Counted from the stretch's first letter, positions 17,805 to 27,126 are shown. The stretch: DNA of 64,000 nucleotides from Erysipelothrix amsterdamensis (GCF_940143175.1 NZ_OW659496.1:868001-932000); one strand, 5' to 3'. Notes: generated from the sequence alone by a model not told the origin. Translations and numbers: made by a program.

Positions 17805-19565
17805 ATGAGAATGTTATCGATGTTACTCATTTTATCATTCGTATCCGGTTTTTCGTTTTTTTCTCAGCCAATTTTTGCAGAGGAGCGAAAACCTAGAGAA
17901 CGTGATTTAGTCGCTTTAAAAGCCTATCTCATTTCATTAGAAGATATGGATGATGAAACTGTTGATTTGGGACGTCATGCGGAAAAAGTTGAAAAGTATA
18001 TTCAAATTATTGAAAAAACAGCAATCCCGAATCGTCAAGAAAAAATAAATCAGATAAAGAAAATGGTTGAAGACTCAACCAAACGAAAACGAAGAATACG
18101 TAATCTAGAGCGTTTTGAGAACACTTTAATGCGAAAAGGTATTTTGTCAGATTCTCAGAAAAAATATTTTATTGATCGATCTAAAGAGACTGCGGATGAT
18201 TCCCAACTTGATGAGCTTAAAAAAGAAGTTGAAAATATAGAACATCAAATTATGCAGGATAGTCAATACGTCGAACTTTATCTTAAAGCAATTGATTCGT
18301 TTGATAAAATCCGTAAAGATATGAGAAATTATTATGCAGAAGAACTTGCGAACATTTGGTTGAATTCTAAAAATTTTGAAGGACAAGTGGTTCCTTATTT
18401 TGAGAAAATTGAGGCTGAACATGTTCGTAAGGGTGGGAAAGCATGGAAGCGTCCACAAAATGAGTCTGTAGAGGGTAATGACGATTCAAGTGTTGGTGAG
18501 TCTGAACAACGTGAAGATGAAGCGCAACGAATTCAATTCATTAATAAGCAGAAGGCTTTAAGCAACGATTTGAAAATATCGTTTAAATTTTTAACAATTA
18601 AAGATATCAATAAGTTTTTAGCTCTCATTAATGCTTCGCAAACAACACAAGAACTTGATGCGATACGAGATCAAGCAACTAAGCTAAATCAAGAGAATCA
18701 GTTGTTCATGAATCACACAGAGCGTTTAAGACAGCAAATTCAAAAAAGTTATAAGATAACTGATAAAGATAAGCAAATCTTAACAAATCAACTGAATCAT
18801 GCAATTGCAAGTCGCAGTATTTTGGAAGTGAATCAGATTACACAGGCAATAAAATCTTTAGAATCAAAATTTATTAAAGTAGAACAAATCCCTCATCAAG
18901 GGAATCTTGTAGTTTCAAAACTGGATCCAAAACCAAACTTAATCGTAAAACATAGCCAAGGATGGCAAGGCGAAAAAGGAAAGTCTACTTATCGTGACAA
19001 GACTTTAGAACTTGTTAAGGGGCGTTGGGAGACAATCTCGGGTTCCCGTTATTATTTCGATAATTTAGGAAAACCTTTGACCGGCCTGATTTCAATCGTG
19101 AATAATAAATTTTATATCGATCATGAAAAAGGTATGGTGACCGGTTGGAGAAAAATATCTGATAAGTGGCACTACTTTACCCTAAAAGGTGCACTCAAGA
19201 ACCAGTGGAAATCGATTAAGGGTATTTGGTACTATTTTGACTCAAGTTCAGAAATGGTAATAGGATGGAAAAAAATAGCCAATAAATGGTATTACTTTGA
19301 AAACTCAGGAGCTATGGCAACGGGCTGGAAACAGATTAAACAGAAATGGTACTACTTAGATAAATCGGGATCGATGGCAACATCATGGAAGAAAATTAAA
19401 AATAAGTGGTACTACTTAGAACCTTCTGGTGCAATGGCAACAGGATGGAAATACCTCAATCATAAATGGTACTATTTTAAAGACGGTGGCCAGATGATAG
19501 TTGGAAAAGCATCCATTCATAACAGAACTTATTATTTTGATACTCAAGGAGCACTAAAAAAATAG
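17805..19565 (+). CDS. Secreted choline-binding-repeat surface protein with coiled-coil domain
   Basis: The start at 17805 has AAGGAG upstream and begins a signal peptide (residues 1-25). The 586-residue protein has a long charged, helical, coiled-coil-rich region (about 30-390) and then nine tandem ~20-residue repeats of the type GWKxIxxKWYYFxxSGAMATG (about residue 405 to the end). These are choline-binding/cell-wall-binding repeats (PF01473 type). In Erysipelothrix such repeats anchor proteins such as SpaA to phosphorylcholine on the surface, and in pneumococcus they anchor Cbp proteins. No catalytic domain is recognised, so a structural or adhesive role is likely. A LicD enzyme that may make the docking ligand is encoded 2 kb away. 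Confidence 0.88.
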   Translation: MRMLSMLLILSFVSGFSFFSQPIFAEERKPRERDLVALKAYLISLEDMDDETVDLGRHAEKVEKYIQIIEKTAIPNRQEKINQIKKMVEDSTKRKRRIRNLERFENTLMRKGILSDSQKKYFIDRSKETADDSQLDELKKEVENIEHQIMQDSQYVELYLKAIDSFDKIRKDMRNYYAEELANIWLNSKNFEGQVVPYFEKIEAEHVRKGGKAWKRPQNESVEGNDDSSVGESEQREDEAQRIQFINKQKALSNDLKISFKFLTIKDINKFLALINASQTTQELDAIRDQATKLNQENQLFMNHTERLRQQIQKSYKITDKDKQILTNQLNHAIASRSILEVNQITQAIKSLESKFIKVEQIPHQGNLVVSKLDPKPNLIVKHSQGWQGEKGKSTYRDKTLELVKGRWETISGSRYYFDNLGKPLTGLISIVNNKFYIDHEKGMVTGWRKISDKWHYFTLKGALKNQWKSIKGIWYYFDSSSEMVIGWKKIANKWYYFENSGAMATGWKQIKQKWYYLDKSGSMATSWKKIKNKWYYLEPSGAMATGWKYLNHKWYYFKDGGQMIVGKASIHNRTYYFDTQGALKK

Positions 19566-19596
19566 AACGACCTAAGAAGTCGTTCTGTTTTTCTTT
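19564..19596 (+). terminator. Terminator between the choline-binding protein and NERD genes
   Basis: The stem AGAACGAC / GTCGTTCT with a 7-nt loop is followed by TGTTTTTCTTT on the plus strand. The NERD gene stop codon (19572-19574, minus strand) lies in the loop, so the hairpin is shared by two convergent genes. Confidence 0.78.
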
Positions 19597-20159
19597 GCAA
19601 TTCGTTTACGGTAACGCCGATGCTTCCATCTTTTCAAAATCATGAAGCGTTGACGCCGAAGCAATAATCGATTAATCCTTCGAACTTCAATACGGGATAG
19701 TTTGGCACCCTTCGAAAATGAGCGTGCCGAGCTTAGGGTATACAGATCTCTAATCGGGCGATCAATTTGATTGACCAGTACACAATTTTTGATAAGTGAA
19801 GCATCAATCCCTAAGTACGATGCGAGTGCTTCTACGTGATAACGGTTTTGTATAAATGGATTACGTATTGATTGGTCGGTATCTTTCTTAAACCATAATG
19901 CATCATCATAAGAACCGATGAATGGATGCTTTGTGTACTTAACTTCAAAGCAAGCGATACCGCTTCGATTTACGACAATCAAATCAATTTCTGTTATTCC
20001 GTTATTGCGAACAATAGGAATATAGGTACTATGATATACAAATGTATTTGAGTCTTGAGATAACAGATTGAACGCTTCGAGTTCAAATTGCATACCTCGA
20101 TCTTTGGCCTTCTTTTTTTTGATTTTATGCTGATAGATACGATAACGAATTGGCTTCAT
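19572..20159 (-). CDS. NERD-domain (nuclease-related) protein
   Basis: A 195-residue basic protein. The core (about residues 18-130) has the restriction-endonuclease-like pattern of NERD domains: GMQFELEAFNLL, then TEIDLIVVNRSGIACFEVKYTK with the D and ExK residues of a PD-(D/E)XK-type site. The C terminus is very rich in Arg and Lys (about 160-195) and probably contacts nucleic acid. The role of NERD proteins is poorly known; DNA processing is a reasonable guess only. Confidence 0.75.
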   Translation of the reverse strand: MKPIRYRIYQHKIKKKKAKDRGMQFELEAFNLLSQDSNTFVYHSTYIPIVRNNGITEIDLIVVNRSGIACFEVKYTKHPFIGSYDDALWFKKDTDQSIRNPFIQNRYHVEALASYLGIDASLIKNCVLVNQIDRPIRDLYTLSSARSFSKGAKLSRIEVRRINRLLLRRQRFMILKRWKHRRYRKRIAKKNRTTS

Positions 20160-20265
20160 GCGATTACCTCTAAAATTGTTTTAGTGATATCATAGCATAT
20201 ACGCATCCTAAAGGGATACTGTTTTATATTTTTTATTTAAATTTGTTCCGAAATGTGTTAGAATC

Positions 20266-20285
20266 ATTAATGGATTGCCTCTCTA
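20266..20285 (+). other. Small hairpin in the leader of the CofE-like gene
   Basis: The GCCTC / GAGGC stem (loop TCTAC) lies about 40 bp before the start codon. It is followed by TTTCAG rather than a T-run, so it is not a clear terminator. It could be a small leader control element or have no role. Confidence 0.35.
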
Positions 20286-20325
20286 CGAGGCTTTCAGTGT
20301 TTTATAAAGAAAAAGGATGTTATAT

Positions 20326-21516
20326 ATGGAAAGAAAAATTGGTACTGTTTCAAGAGGTGTTCGTTGTCCGATCATTCGTGAAGGTGATGATTTAGCTCAA
20401 ATCGTTACAGAAAGCATTTTGGAAGCTGGGAAGAGTGAAAATTTTGATGTTCGTGATCGTGATATTATCGCATTAACGGAATCCATTGTCGCTCGTGCTC
20501 AAGGAAATTATGTTTCTGTTGATGCCATTGCGAAAGATGTAAATAAAAAAATGGAAGGTGGAACAGTGGGTGTTATTTTCCCAATTCTTTCACGAAATCG
20601 TTTTTCAATTTGTTTACGTGGAATCGCTAAAGGTGTTGATAAGGTTGTGCTCATGTTAAGTTACCCTTCAGATGAAGTAGGGAATGAACTTGTGAGTTTA
20701 GACCAGCTTGATGCATCAGGTATTAACCCATATAGTGATGTTCTAAGTCTTGAGCAATATCGTAGTTTATTTGGAGAAAACAAGCATCCATTTACGGGTA
20801 TTGATTACGTTTCTTACTATGCAAGTATAATTGAAGAAGCAGGAACTGAGGTTGAAATTATTTTCTCAAACAATCCTCGTACAATCTTAGATTATACTGA
20901 TAAAGTTTTAGCGTGTGATATTCATACCAATGCGCGTACAAAACGTATTTTACGTGATAATGGCGCAAAAATTGTTTGTGGACTTGATGATATTCTAAAT
21001 GAAAGTGTAGACGGTAGTGGATACAATGAACGCTATGGTTTACTTGGCTCAAATAAATCTACTGAAGATTCTGTAAAACTTTTCCCAAGAGAATGTACAG
21101 ATTTAGTTGAAGATATTCAAAAACGTATGCTTGAAGCAACTTCGAAGCATGTTGAAGTGATGGTCTATGGTGATGGGGCATTTAAAGATCCAATTGGTAA
21201 AATTTGGGAACTTGCAGATCCTACCGTTTCACCGGCTTACACAACAGGTTTAGAAGGTACTCCAAATGAGTTAAAATTGAAGTATCTAGCAGATAATGAT
21301 TTTAAAGATTTACAAGGTGAGGCTTTGAAGAAAGCAATCGAATCTCATATTAAAGAGAAAGATGATAATCTTGTAGGTAATATGGCAGCTCAAGGGACGA
21401 CACCTCGTCGATTAGTTGACCTTATTGGTTCACTTTGTGATTTAACAAGTGGATCTGGCGATAAAGGAACACCAATCGTATTTGTTCAAGGTTATTTCGA
21501 TAACTTTGCAGATTAA
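20326..21516 (+). CDS. CofE-like (coenzyme F420-0:L-glutamate ligase family) protein
   Basis: The start at 20326 is preferred because AAAAAGGA lies 8-13 bp upstream, whereas the ATG three codons earlier overlaps that ribosome site. The 396-residue protein resembles the long CofE-like family (COG1478) found in Firmicutes. Features are RGVRCPIIREGDDL at the N terminus, DIIALTESIVARAQG and VYGDGAFKDPIGKIWELADP. CofE proper adds gamma-linked glutamate to F420. No F420 biosynthesis genes are visible here and this lineage is not known for F420, so the true substrate is probably another gamma-glutamyl acceptor. It stands alone between hairpins. Confidence 0.75.
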   Translation: MERKIGTVSRGVRCPIIREGDDLAQIVTESILEAGKSENFDVRDRDIIALTESIVARAQGNYVSVDAIAKDVNKKMEGGTVGVIFPILSRNRFSICLRGIAKGVDKVVLMLSYPSDEVGNELVSLDQLDASGINPYSDVLSLEQYRSLFGENKHPFTGIDYVSYYASIIEEAGTEVEIIFSNNPRTILDYTDKVLACDIHTNARTKRILRDNGAKIVCGLDDILNESVDGSGYNERYGLLGSNKSTEDSVKLFPRECTDLVEDIQKRMLEATSKHVEVMVYGDGAFKDPIGKIWELADPTVSPAYTTGLEGTPNELKLKYLADNDFKDLQGEALKKAIESHIKEKDDNLVGNMAAQGTTPRRLVDLIGSLCDLTSGSGDKGTPIVFVQGYFDNFAD

Positions 21517-21518
21517 TA

Positions 21519-21562
21519 AAAAAAGTGTATCTCCACATTAACGTGAAGATACACTTTTTTTT
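21519..21562. terminator. Bidirectional terminator between the cofE-like and licD genes
   Basis: The stem AAAGTGTATCT / AGATACACTTT is flanked by an A-run on the left and a T-run on the right, so it works in both directions for two convergent genes. Confidence 0.88.
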
Positions 21563-21565
21563 ATT

Positions 21566-22399
21566 TTAGGATTCAAGTGTTTCAATGCGATGTATTTTTC
21601 GATCTTCTTCTGCGGGTAGCGTCATATAGTCGCCAAAGGCACGCGTTAGAACTGCATCCGCATCCGAAGGGATTTTAAACATCTCATCTTCGAATAGTGT
21701 TTCAATAGGTTCTTTGATATGTTTACGTTCAATGATTGATGTGTTGTATTGATCGTAATTTTCAAAGTATAAGTAACCTAAGTCACCGATACATGATGTC
21801 TCGACGTCTCGGTATTGTGTCATTGCTTTATAGCGTTTTTTCATAAGAATTGGAATAAAGATATTAATCTTATACAGTTTTTCATTAAGAAATTGCATGG
21901 TTTTCTTCAAAATGAGTTTTGCACCTTTATCATTTTCTGTTTCTTGAACTAATAAGAAAATGCGTAAAAGACGTGTGTATTTATTAACCTGTTCAAACTG
22001 CTTGCGACGTAAGGTTTCATCATCAGGCACGCGATCCATAGGGAAAATATCGACCCATGCACCTTCATATCCTTTTTGTGTTTTTGATACGGTTTCTTTA
22101 ATTTTAAGAATATCGGATCGTACTTTTGAAAATTCAATGGCAAGGTATTTATCGTTTTGACGTGATTGGTAACGATAAGGTGTATTATTTTTAAGTTCTT
22201 GCGCCATTAATGCATCAAAACGATCAAAATCCTCACGTTCCATTGCGATATCAACGTCATCATCCCAAGGAATAAATCCTTGATGACGAATTGCCCCCAG
22301 TAACGTACCGGCATATAAGAAATAATTGATGTTTTCACGATCACAGAATGCTTTAACCCATACTAATATATTATAATCTTCGCGTTGTAATTCGTTCAT
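21566..22399 (-). CDS. LicD-family phosphotransferase
   Basis: The start at 22399 is used because the longer frame begins with a TTG and contains the AAAAGAGG ribosome site. The protein has 277 residues. The LicD signature is clear near the N terminus: YAGTLLGAIRHQGFIPWDDD followed by VDIAMEREDFDRF, with the DDDVD metal-binding acidic cluster of this nucleotidyltransferase-like fold. LicD enzymes transfer phosphocholine from CDP-choline onto teichoic acid or capsule sugars. In Erysipelothrix phosphorylcholine on the capsule is the docking site for choline-binding proteins, one of which is encoded 2 kb upstream. Transfer of another phospho-substituent cannot be excluded. Confidence 0.88.
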   Translation of the reverse strand: MNELQREDYNILVWVKAFCDRENINYFLYAGTLLGAIRHQGFIPWDDDVDIAMEREDFDRFDALMAQELKNNTPYRYQSRQNDKYLAIEFSKVRSDILKIKETVSKTQKGYEGAWVDIFPMDRVPDDETLRRKQFEQVNKYTRLLRIFLLVQETENDKGAKLILKKTMQFLNEKLYKINIFIPILMKKRYKAMTQYRDVETSCIGDLGYLYFENYDQYNTSIIERKHIKEPIETLFEDEMFKIPSDADAVLTRAFGDYMTLPAEEDRKIHRIETLES

Positions 22400-22518
22400 A
22401 TTTGGACCTCTTTTCAATTACATAACATACTAATAATAGCGATAACGATATATTATTTCAAGTTTTATAGACAAATTTAAATTCATGATATAATAATAAA
22501 AAGAAAAAGAGGAAAAAG

Positions 22519-23430
22519 ATGGAAATTACAGATCGATTATTAACTCAAGATGGACAATCTATAGCGGTTTATACGCATGGAAATAAGCAAAATCCAGCCG
22601 TTGTCTTTCTACATGGTGGGCCGGGTGGTTGTATCTCGGAGAAGTCTTTTAGTTTTTTTGATTTAAATAAATGGTTTGTGATCGCCTTTGATCAACGTGG
22701 TTGTGGTCAATCAAAGCCTTTCGCAACATTAGTAAATAATACACCGTTTTCAGGTGTAGAGGATTTGGAGATGATTCGACGTCATTATGAGATTGAATCT
22801 TGGACTGTTTTTGGTGGGAGTTATGGATCGACACTTGCCTTGTTGTATGCGATTAAACATCCCAACCGTGTATCGCAATTAGTATTACGCGGTATTTTTC
22901 TTGGAAGACAATCGGATGTTGATTGGCTTTATCAAGAAGGTGCGTCCTACTTCTATCCTGAAGAACATGAAGCGTTTAAAGCTGTTATTGCCCCTAATGA
23001 TCGTCATGATTTAATTAGGGCATATTATAATGTTTTTACGGGAACAGATGATGTTCAAAAGCAACTGTGTGCAAAAGCGTGGTCAACATGGGAAAGTTCG
23101 CTGGTCCATTTAATTCCTAAGTCGCAAGATTTAGAAGTTACTGATGCAGACATAAGTCTAGCAACGCTTGAATGTCATTTTTTCGCAAACCAAATGTTTT
23201 GGGATGATGATAATTATCTTCTAAATCACATCAATCAGATTCAAACTATTCCTACGGAAATTGTTCACGGTCGTTATGATGTTGATTGTAGACCAAGTGG
23301 GGCATACGAATTAGCACAAAGGTTAGATTCTGTGCACTTGCATCTTGTTGAGGCAAGTGGTCATAGTCCTTATGATGATGCAATGTTTGAACAATTAGTT
23401 GGTATAATGAAAGATCTCGAGATTAAATAG
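22519..23430 (+). CDS. pip: Proline iminopeptidase-like alpha/beta hydrolase (peptidase S33)
   Basis: A 303-residue alpha/beta hydrolase. HGGPGG (residues 32-37, oxyanion hole), DQRGCGQS (58-65) and the nucleophile elbow GGSYGS with S101 are the classical proline iminopeptidase motifs. The catalytic Asp (HGRYDVDC) and His (ASGHSPYD) lie near the C terminus. It should release N-terminal proline from peptides in the cytoplasm. AAAAGAGGAAAAAG gives the ribosome site. A -10 TATAAT lies near 22484. It is followed after 15 bp by a HAD phosphatase. Confidence 0.88.
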   Translation: MEITDRLLTQDGQSIAVYTHGNKQNPAVVFLHGGPGGCISEKSFSFFDLNKWFVIAFDQRGCGQSKPFATLVNNTPFSGVEDLEMIRRHYEIESWTVFGGSYGSTLALLYAIKHPNRVSQLVLRGIFLGRQSDVDWLYQEGASYFYPEEHEAFKAVIAPNDRHDLIRAYYNVFTGTDDVQKQLCAKAWSTWESSLVHLIPKSQDLEVTDADISLATLECHFFANQMFWDDDNYLLNHINQIQTIPTEIVHGRYDVDCRPSGAYELAQRLDSVHLHLVEASGHSPYDDAMFEQLVGIMKDLEIK

Positions 23431-23445
23431 ATAAAGGAGCTTTTT

Positions 23446-24309
23446 ATGATTAAGTTAATTGCAAGTGATATTGATGGTACTTTATTGAATTCTGAACATG
23501 TCATTACAGATCGTACGCGAGAGGTGATTCATGCAGCACGCAATCAAGGGTATGAGTTTATGCTTGCGACGGGCCGAAATTATGAGAGTGCTGCGTCTAT
23601 AGCGGAAGCATTGGACCTTGATCCACATCAAATTCCAATCGTTTCGCTTAATGGTATGCGCGTAGAGCATCCAATTCGAAATTATCGAGCAATCCAAGCT
23701 CCAATGAGTTATGAAGCGTGTGAGCGCATGGAAACACTTGGTACCAAGTATTTTATGGGCATCCTTTATTGCTTTGAAGATATTATATATTTTCAAATGG
23801 ATGCACGATCTGAAGAAGATTTTGTATTTGGCGAAGATGAAGATCGATTAAGATTTTTTAGTGATGGTGCACGAGTATCTAAGGTAGATCATTTAAGTGA
23901 TCTTCGTCATCGATTTGAAGCTGGGGATTCGATTCTCAAAATTGTATACATACAAAATGCAGATTATACAGAGTTGGTGAAAGAACGGATTGCTTTAGAT
24001 ATGGATGCGGATTATGATTTATTAATGGTAGCGCCTGGTTGGGCTGAAATCATGCCTAAACGTATTAATAAAGGTGATGCAATAATGGCGTATGCTGCTT
24101 ACCGTGGTATTAAACCCGATGAAGTGCTTTGTTTTGGTGATAGTGATAATGATTTGACGATGATAAAACAGGCTGGAATTGGTGTTGCAATGGAAAATGC
24201 GAGACATTCTTTAAAAATCGTTGCGGATACGGTGACGTGTACAAATAATGAAAACGGCGTTGCGGAATATATCGCGGAGCATTTACTGAATTCGTTTGTG
24301 AAGGTCTAA
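23446..24309 (+). CDS. Cof-type HAD-superfamily phosphatase
   Basis: A 287-residue HAD IIB hydrolase. Motif I is SDIDGTLLN with the nucleophile D8 and D10, and motif IV is GDSDNDLTM near residue 225. A Lys in the NKGDAIMAY segment (about 205) supplies motif III, as in the Cof family. These enzymes dephosphorylate sugar phosphates, FMN or similar metabolites; the substrate is not predictable. It lies in a probable two-gene unit with pip. Confidence 0.9.
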   Translation: MIKLIASDIDGTLLNSEHVITDRTREVIHAARNQGYEFMLATGRNYESAASIAEALDLDPHQIPIVSLNGMRVEHPIRNYRAIQAPMSYEACERMETLGTKYFMGILYCFEDIIYFQMDARSEEDFVFGEDEDRLRFFSDGARVSKVDHLSDLRHRFEAGDSILKIVYIQNADYTELVKERIALDMDADYDLLMVAPGWAEIMPKRINKGDAIMAYAAYRGIKPDEVLCFGDSDNDLTMIKQAGIGVAMENARHSLKIVADTVTCTNNENGVAEYIAEHLLNSFVKV

Positions 24310-24370
24310 TGATATTTAATGATAAGAGCGTGGTGTCATGTTATAATGTTACTAACAAGGAGGTAATATT

Positions 24371-24619
24371 ATGAACAAATTATTTAAAGTAGCAATTGGT
24401 GCTGCAGCTGTTTTAGGAATTGGTGTTGTAGTTAAGAAAATCATTGAAAAAGATATTATTCAAGATAAAGTAAAAGAACGTGAAGCCATGAATTACCTTA
24501 AAGATAAATATGGTGAAGAAGCTTTAGATGGTAAGAAAATCATGATTGTTAATGATGATCACGCTGTTACACAGGCTGATATTGCGAAAGATGTACTAGA
24601 ATACGAAATAAACAAATAA
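24371..24619 (+). CDS. Small protein with N-terminal membrane segment
   Basis: An 82-residue protein not recognised as any family. An excellent ribosome site (AAGGAGGTAAT) and a -10-like TATAAT at about 24341 support expression. Residues about 4-22 are hydrophobic (VAIGAAAVLGIGVVV), followed by an amphipathic charged helix. It is compatible with a signal anchor. It has its own terminator. Confidence 0.65.
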   Translation: MNKLFKVAIGAAAVLGIGVVVKKIIEKDIIQDKVKEREAMNYLKDKYGEEALDGKKIMIVNDDHAVTQADIAKDVLEYEINK

Positions 24620-24645
24620 GAAGTCTTAGGACTTCTTTTTGATGT
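24619..24645 (+). terminator. Terminator after the small membrane protein
   Basis: The stem AGAAGTC / GACTTCT with loop TTAG is followed by TTTT. The hairpin begins in the stop codon of the gene. Confidence 0.8.
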
Positions 24646-24658
24646 TAAAGGAGAAAGC

Positions 24659-25141
24659 ATGTCAGAAGGTATTAAGCTATTATGTGAGGAAGATATAAGT
24701 GTTGATGTTATATCAAAAGATCCATTTAATGAAGCGTATGCGGGAATGAATGTTCTTATTGCGAACCAGTTTGAATTTGTATTTCGAGAAGGACGCAGCA
24801 CGCCCAAAAAACTGGGTCATTTTGTTACCTTGTGGCAGAAAGATTCTCAAGGACTCAAAAACATACCGTATCATCAATCAGATATGAAGGATGGACTGAT
24901 TATTTATATTTCGGATGAACGTGATCCGGGTTTTTTTGTGGTCCATATTAGGGATATGGATCAATTTAAAATCTTACAAAGCGAACATGTTCCTGGAAAG
25001 ATGGGCTTTAGGGTATATCATCCAAGCATCCTATTAACCTCATCACAAGCTCAAAAAACGCAAACCAAAATGAAGCCTTATTTTATTTCGATTTCAGACC
25101 CTAATTTTAAAAAACGTATTTTATCGTATTGTGGTGCTTGA
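24659..25141 (+). CDS. MepB family protein
   Basis: A 160-residue protein similar to MepB. The conserved block EFVFREGRSTPKKLGHFVTLWQ (about residues 38-60) and the C-terminal GFRVYHPS plus QTKMKPYFISI are typical. In Staphylococcus aureus mepB lies with the MepA efflux pump and MepR, but its function is unknown. No efflux genes adjoin it here. AAAGGAG precedes the ATG. Confidence 0.8.
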   Translation: MSEGIKLLCEEDISVDVISKDPFNEAYAGMNVLIANQFEFVFREGRSTPKKLGHFVTLWQKDSQGLKNIPYHQSDMKDGLIIYISDERDPGFFVVHIRDMDQFKILQSEHVPGKMGFRVYHPSILLTSSQAQKTQTKMKPYFISISDPNFKKRILSYCGA

Positions 25142-25246
25142 AATCTTAGAACAACTTTGATACACTACATACGAATCCTTTAAGTAAGCACGAGATGTTT
25201 ATAAGGAGTAAAAATATATTTTTTTAGTATATATTTATATTCTTTT

Positions 25247-25281
25247 CGGACTTATTTGATTCAAAATAAGTTTTTTTTTTG
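25247..25281 (+). terminator. Terminator-like hairpin upstream of the dicarboxylate symporter
   Basis: The stem ACTTATTT / AAATAAGT is followed by ten T. It lies about 40 bp before the symporter start and 110 bp after mepB. It may end the mepB transcript or act as an attenuator in the symporter leader; the short second stem ATTTG / CAAAT directly downstream (about 25292-25306) leaves the attenuator idea open. Confidence 0.65.
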
Positions 25282-25319
25282 GAAAACTTATTATTTGGAA
25301 CCAAATACAGGAGGGAAAT

Positions 25320-26699
25320 ATGAAGAAAAATAACTTCACACGTAGAATTGTTTGGACCTTGGTTTTAGGTTTAGGAGTGGGTCTTGGTTTTATATTTTTA
25401 AGAGAGACCTTGATTGGAAATGGTAATGCATCGCTTTGGAAGCAGATCAACGATTTGTTATTTGCGGATATCTTACATGAGTCAAATCCGACGGCCATAG
25501 GGATTTTCTTTATTATTGGACAAATCTTCATGCGTTTGTTGCAACTTGTTTTAGTACCACTAATCTTTACATCGATTGTAAGATCGATTCAACAAATCCA
25601 AGAAACACGCGTACTCAATAAACTTGCGAAGAAAGGGTTTGCGAACTTTATGCAACTCTTAGCGATCGCAATTATACTTGCAAGTACTACTGGTTTTACC
25701 GCATACAAATTGGGCGTATTTCAAATATCCAATTTAAGTGCGATTGAGATTACAGAAGGGGTTGTAAATCAAACAAACCCACTGTCAATGATTTTGAATG
25801 CTTTCAATAATAATGCACTCGGAACACTAAGCAGTAATTCAAATATTATTGCCGTCGTCGTTCTTGCGTTGATTGTTGGTGTGATGTCACATCAACTTGG
25901 CGAGAAGATGGAAGTCTTACCAAAACTTGTCGATGAAATCTATCTTCTGTCGATGAAATTATTGGATCTTGTGATTATGAAATTCGGTCCAATCGCAATC
26001 TTCTGTTTACTTGTTAGAACGCTTGCATCATACGGGATTGATTACTTACAGCCGGCACTTATCTATATGATACTGACGTCATTAACACTTCTTGTTCTTG
26101 GATTTGCAGTGTTTCCGATATTCATTGCATTTAAAACAGGATTATCGCCACTTCCATTTATTAAGAAGATGTATAAAGTTGCTGTATTTGGTTTTTCAAC
26201 CTCATCTTCAGCTGCAACCCTTCCATTAACTCAAGAAACGGTGATGAACGAACTCGGTGTAGATGAATCCGTTGCATCGTTTATCGTACCACTGGCATCA
26301 ACCATAAACATGACGGGGACTGCAGTCATGCAAATTATTGCGACATTGTTTGTCGCATCCGTAGCGGGTTATCATGTTGGTATTATTGAACTAATATCGA
26401 TAATTCTCTTGACCATTATTGGATCAATCAGTACTCCTGCGGCACCAGGATCAGGAGCAATCTTACTCTTCACAATTCTTACCGGAATGGGCTATACAAA
26501 TCAGTATGCTTTAGCTGCATACAGTTTCATCCTCGCAATTAACCGTCCTGTAGAAATGTTGGTGACGGCCATAAATGTGGTGGATGATGGAGTCAGTGCA
26601 GTCTGTGTTGCACATGATTTAGAACAATTAGATCTTAAAACCTATCATGAATTCCCTCAAGCACTTCAAGCTGAGGAACAAGTTCTTGTGAAATCATAA
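25320..26699 (+). CDS. Dicarboxylate/amino acid:cation symporter (DAACS family)
   Basis: A 459-residue polytopic membrane protein of the GltP/GltT/DctA type. Diagnostic motifs are the serine-rich hairpin GFSTSSSAATLPLTQE (about residue 298), the NMTGTAVMQ segment (equivalent of the NMDGT cation-binding motif, about 337) and STPAAPGSGAI (about 373). The substitution of D by T in NMDGT occurs in some members. It imports glutamate, aspartate or C4-dicarboxylates with Na+ or H+. The start has AGGAGGGAAAT. Its terminator is split by IS copy B. Confidence 0.9.
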   Translation: MKKNNFTRRIVWTLVLGLGVGLGFIFLRETLIGNGNASLWKQINDLLFADILHESNPTAIGIFFIIGQIFMRLLQLVLVPLIFTSIVRSIQQIQETRVLNKLAKKGFANFMQLLAIAIILASTTGFTAYKLGVFQISNLSAIEITEGVVNQTNPLSMILNAFNNNALGTLSSNSNIIAVVVLALIVGVMSHQLGEKMEVLPKLVDEIYLLSMKLLDLVIMKFGPIAIFCLLVRTLASYGIDYLQPALIYMILTSLTLLVLGFAVFPIFIAFKTGLSPLPFIKKMYKVAVFGFSTSSSAATLPLTQETVMNELGVDESVASFIVPLASTINMTGTAVMQIIATLFVASVAGYHVGIIELISIILLTIIGSISTPAAPGSGAILLFTILTGMGYTNQYALAAYSFILAINRPVEMLVTAINVVDDGVSAVCVAHDLEQLDLKTYHEFPQALQAEEQVLVKS

Positions 26700-26701
26700 A
26701 A

Positions 26702-26722
26702 ACTTTAAAACGGTATACAAAA
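26702..26722 (+). terminator. Left arm of the symporter terminator, split by IS copy B
   Basis: The left arm CGGTATACA (26711-26719) matches the right arm TGTATACCG (about 28006-28014), which is followed by a T-run. Without the IS and one AAA duplication, the arms make a perfect 9-bp stem with the loop AAA. Confidence 0.85.
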
Positions 26723-26808
26723 GGAACTGACCTAGTTCCGTGGGACTAAAGAAAAAAACCTCTTGTATGAGAATTATTGTAAAATAGTTCAATATAGGAG
26801 GTTTTTAT

Positions 26809-27126
26809 ATGGGAACACGAACTATGCATAGCTATGAGACAAAGATGAAAGTTATAGAAATGAAATTGGCAGGCTACTCAAGCAGGTTTATTCAGACTGA
26901 ACTTGGAATAAAAAATGTAACACAAGTCAAAACATGGTGGAGATGGTATCGAAATGGTGAACACTACCGATTTTCTCAACCTGTAGGCAAGCAATATACT
27001 TTTGGAAAAGGGCCTGAAGGAGACACGGTCGAAGAAACACAAAGACTTAGAATCAAATCTTTGGAGCAACAAATTGAACTATTAAAAAAGTATTTGGAAA
27101 GAGAAAGGATGTGGTTCCTGAAATAA
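26809..27126 (+). CDS. IS3-family transposase OrfA, copy B
   Basis: A 105-residue helix-turn-helix protein almost identical to the copy A product. The ribosome site GGAGG lies before the ATG. It overlaps orfB in the -1 frame and ends 36 bp after the slippery heptamer. Confidence 0.9.
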   Translation: MGTRTMHSYETKMKVIEMKLAGYSSRFIQTELGIKNVTQVKTWWRWYRNGEHYRFSQPVGKQYTFGKGPEGDTVEETQRLRIKSLEQQIELLKKYLERERMWFLK

